From Chlorobiota bacterium (lineage in GTDB: Bacteria > Bacteroidota > Ignavibacteria > Ignavibacteriales > Ignavibacteriaceae), in NCBI GenBank assembly GCA_008363265.1, contig RHKR01000266.1, forward strand, positions 1 to 7,866: 7,866 bases of DNA. Direction: 5' to 3'. Under the pieces are notes generated by a model. The model was not told where the DNA came from. It ran no database searches and saw only the letters and a list, made by a program, of their open reading frames with translations. Positions 6,033 to 7,866 of this stretch are shown here, piece after piece. Every line of letters starts with the position of its first letter. The stretch's first letter is position 1. Made by a program: the position numbers and the translations under genes.

Positions 6033-7866
6033 TATTTTGCCTCGCTCATCCGGGCCACCGAGTAAACCCCTTTTATCTTTTTCAGACGTTCCATTATCCT
6101 TGAAAGGTGATCAAGGTTCTGAACGTAGAGGGTTACCTGTCCTTCAAAGAAAGAATCATTGGCCTCAAGACTGATCGATTTTATCGAAGTGTTGTTGTAG
6201 CTCACTATTGTGTTGGCAATATCCTTCAGCATTCCGGTCGAGTCATCACCACGTATGATCAATCCCGCGAGGAATGATGAATTCTCAACATCAGGCCACC
6301 TGATCGAGACCACTTTCTCCGGCTCAACTTTCGATTTTTCTATCAGGTTTCTGCAGGTTTTTCTGTGTATCCTTATCCCCTCTCCTGTGGTGATAAAGCC
6401 CGCCACGTCATCTCCGGGGATCGGGTTGCAGCACTTCGAGTAAGAAAGCATCATCTTGATGTCTTCACCGTCAACCACTAGCTCCCCGCCGGTACCACGG
6501 GCATAACGGGCGAAATCCTCGAACTGGATGTTCGGTGAGCCGATTACTTTTGATTCTTTTTCCTTCGGTTCCTCAAGAAGTGTATCAACGCTCAGTGTTC
6601 CCTGCCCGAGCATCTTGTACATCTGCCGTGTGTGATGCAGTTTGTTCCGTTGGAGAATCTTGGCCATTTCAGCCTCACCAAGTGTGAGTTTCAGCTTTTT
6701 AAGCCGCTTCTCCCAAAGCTCCCGCCCGGTATCAATAAATTTTTCTTCCTCCTTGTTCAGCCACTTCCTGATCTCCGACTTGGCCTTCTGCGTCTGCACG
6801 AATTTCAGCCAGTTCTTGTTCGGATGCTGATTTTTCGAGGTGATGATCTCAACCTGATCGCCACGGTTCAGAACGAAATCGAGTGGAACTATCTTCTTGT
6901 TCACCTTCGCACCGATGCAGTGATGTCCGATGTTCGAGTGGATCGCGAACGCGAAATCAACAGGGGTTGACTTAACAGGCAACCTCTTCAGATCACCCTT
7001 GGGTGTCATCACGAATATCTCATTTTCGTAGAGGTTGAGCTTGAAGTTCTCAATGATGTTTTTCTTAAGATCTTCACTGCCCGAGCTTTCCACCATTTCC
7101 CTGATCCACTGAACATAGTCTTCGGTGTTTCTGTCCTTGGTGATGTTCCCTTCCTTGTATTTCCAGTGCGCGGCAACTCCCCTCTCGGCAATCTCATTCA
7201 TCTTCTGGTTCCGGATCTGAACCTCAACGACCCTGCCTTCAGGGCCGATCAGAGCAGTGTGGATCGACTGATAATTGTTCACCTTCGGAATTGCAATGTA
7301 ATCCTTGAACCTGTCTGGCACGGGGATGTAAAGCGCGTTGATTATACCGAAAACAGTGTAGCAGTCGAATGGATTATCTGATTCGAGAATGAGTCTGACC
7401 GCGAAAAGATCGAATATCTCTTCAAAAGGCTTGTTCTGTTTTATCATCTTGCGGTAGATGCTGTAAAGGTGCTTCGGCCGGCTGGTTACTTCGTAGACGA
7501 AATTCTTCTCCTTCAGGGCCGCGTCAATCGGCTCACGGAAGCGGCGGAGGTACTCTTCCCTCTCATCACGCTTAAGGTTCAGCTTCTTTCTGATATCGTC
7601 GTAAGCGTTCCTGTTAAGTTCCTTGAAAGCAAGGTCTTCCAGTTCCCACTTGATCTTCCCTAAACCGAATCTGTGGGCAAGAGGAGCATAAATCTCGAGG
7701 GTTTCTGTGGCGATCCTCTTCCTCTTGTCGGGCTGAAGGAACTCAAGAGTGCGCATGTTATGGAGGCGATCTGCCAATTTGATCAGAACGACGCGAATGT
7801 CGTTGCTCATTGCCAGAAAAATCTTGCGGAGCGTTTCAATATCCCGATCACCCGCTTTCCCACCAC
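6032..7866 (-). CDS. Bifunctional (p)ppGpp synthetase/hydrolase, Rel/SpoT type (5' end beyond window)
   Basis: Long RelA/SpoT homologues make and break the alarmones pppGpp and ppGpp that drive the stringent response. The frame is open to the window edge, so the 610 residues seen lack the start and most of the N-terminal HD hydrolase domain; the ATG at 7808-7810 is internal. What remains of that domain shows IKLADRLHNMRTL and YAPLAHRFGLG. The synthetase domain follows, with RFKD at 7301-7312, YQSIHTAL, VEVQIR and GVAAHWKYK. RFKD is the RxKD form found in bifunctional enzymes, unlike the ExDD of RelA. Next come the TGS domain (from about IFVMTPKGDLKRLP, with HCIGAKVNKKIVPLDF and RGDQVEI) and a zinc-finger-like region with SKCCNPIPGDD and IHRKTC. 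A C-terminal ACT domain (LAGLIIRGDDSTGMLKDIAN) ends the protein. The stop shares a base with the ruvX start. It heads the rel-ruvX-channel run; its promoter is outside the window. Confidence 0.95.
   Translation of the reverse strand, partial: GGKAGDRDIETLRKIFLAMSNDIRVVLIKLADRLHNMRTLEFLQPDKRKRIATETLEIYAPLAHRFGLGKIKWELEDLAFKELNRNAYDDIRKKLNLKRDEREEYLRRFREPIDAALKEKNFVYEVTSRPKHLYSIYRKMIKQNKPFEEIFDLFAVRLILESDNPFDCYTVFGIINALYIPVPDRFKDYIAIPKVNNYQSIHTALIGPEGRVVEVQIRNQKMNEIAERGVAAHWKYKEGNITKDRNTEDYVQWIREMVESSGSEDLKKNIIENFKLNLYENEIFVMTPKGDLKRLPVKSTPVDFAFAIHSNIGHHCIGAKVNKKIVPLDFVLNRGDQVEIITSKNQHPNKNWLKFVQTQKAKSEIRKWLNKEEEKFIDTGRELWEKRLKKLKLTLGEAEMAKILQRNKLHHTRQMYKMLGQGTLSVDTLLEEPKEKESKVIGSPNIQFEDFARYARGTGGELVVDGEDIKMMLSYSKCCNPIPGDDVAGFITTGEGIRIHRKTCRNLIEKSKVEPEKVVSIRWPDVENSSFLAGLIIRGDDSTGMLKDIANTIVSYNNTSIKSISLEANDSFFEGQVTLYVQNLDHLSRIMERLKKIKGVYSVARMSEAK

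Noticed and set aside
7808..7810. ATG as start of the Rel/SpoT gene
   Set aside because: The frame stays open to base 7866 with family-like sequence (AGDRDIETLRKIFLA), so this Met is internal to the hydrolase domain.

Overview
The window looks like chromosomal DNA from the Bacteroidota/Ignavibacteriota (FCB) branch, most likely an Ignavibacteria-type bacterium. This rests on a PorQ-like protein of the type IX secretion outer-membrane family and on a TATATTTG promoter element of the Bacteroidota TAnnTTTG type upstream of it. It also rests on weak Shine-Dalgarno sequences and on the overall style of the proteins. The phylum call is inference from protein resemblance; no rRNA or tRNA is present to confirm it.

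Layout. On the minus strand at the left are panD (aspartate 1-decarboxylase, cut by the window edge) and, upstream of it, a porQ-like gene that is frameshifted. In the middle, on the plus strand, is a translationally coupled pair: an exported NMT1/THI5-type substrate-binding protein followed, with ATGA overlap, by a membrane receptor with a periplasmic dCache domain, a HAMP-like linker and a chemoreceptor-type signalling hairpin. On the right, on the minus strand, is a tight run transcribed leftwards: a bifunctional Rel/SpoT (p)ppGpp enzyme (N-terminus beyond the window), ruvX/yqgF, and a SthK-like cyclic-nucleotide-gated potassium channel that is also frameshifted. The receptor and channel genes converge and overlap by 11 bp.

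How the genes work together. The binding protein/receptor pair has no ABC permease or ATPase beside it, so it reads as a two-part periplasmic sensor and not a transporter; this is the most interesting intact system here. The right-hand cluster places an alarmone enzyme, a housekeeping nuclease and a cAMP/cGMP-responsive ion channel in one probable transcript.

The strongest anomaly is that two unrelated genes, porQ and the channel, each carry the same kind of lesion. Family-like sequence runs up to a point, then resumes in another frame after what looks like a loss of about 25-35 codons. In the channel the missing part is the S4 voltage-sensor region; in PorQ it is about two beta-strands. Whether these are real deletions (pseudogenes) or collapsed segments in the assembly cannot be told from the sequence alone. 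No CRISPR array, insertion sequence, tRNA or rRNA was seen, and no gene-free stretch exceeds 300 bp.
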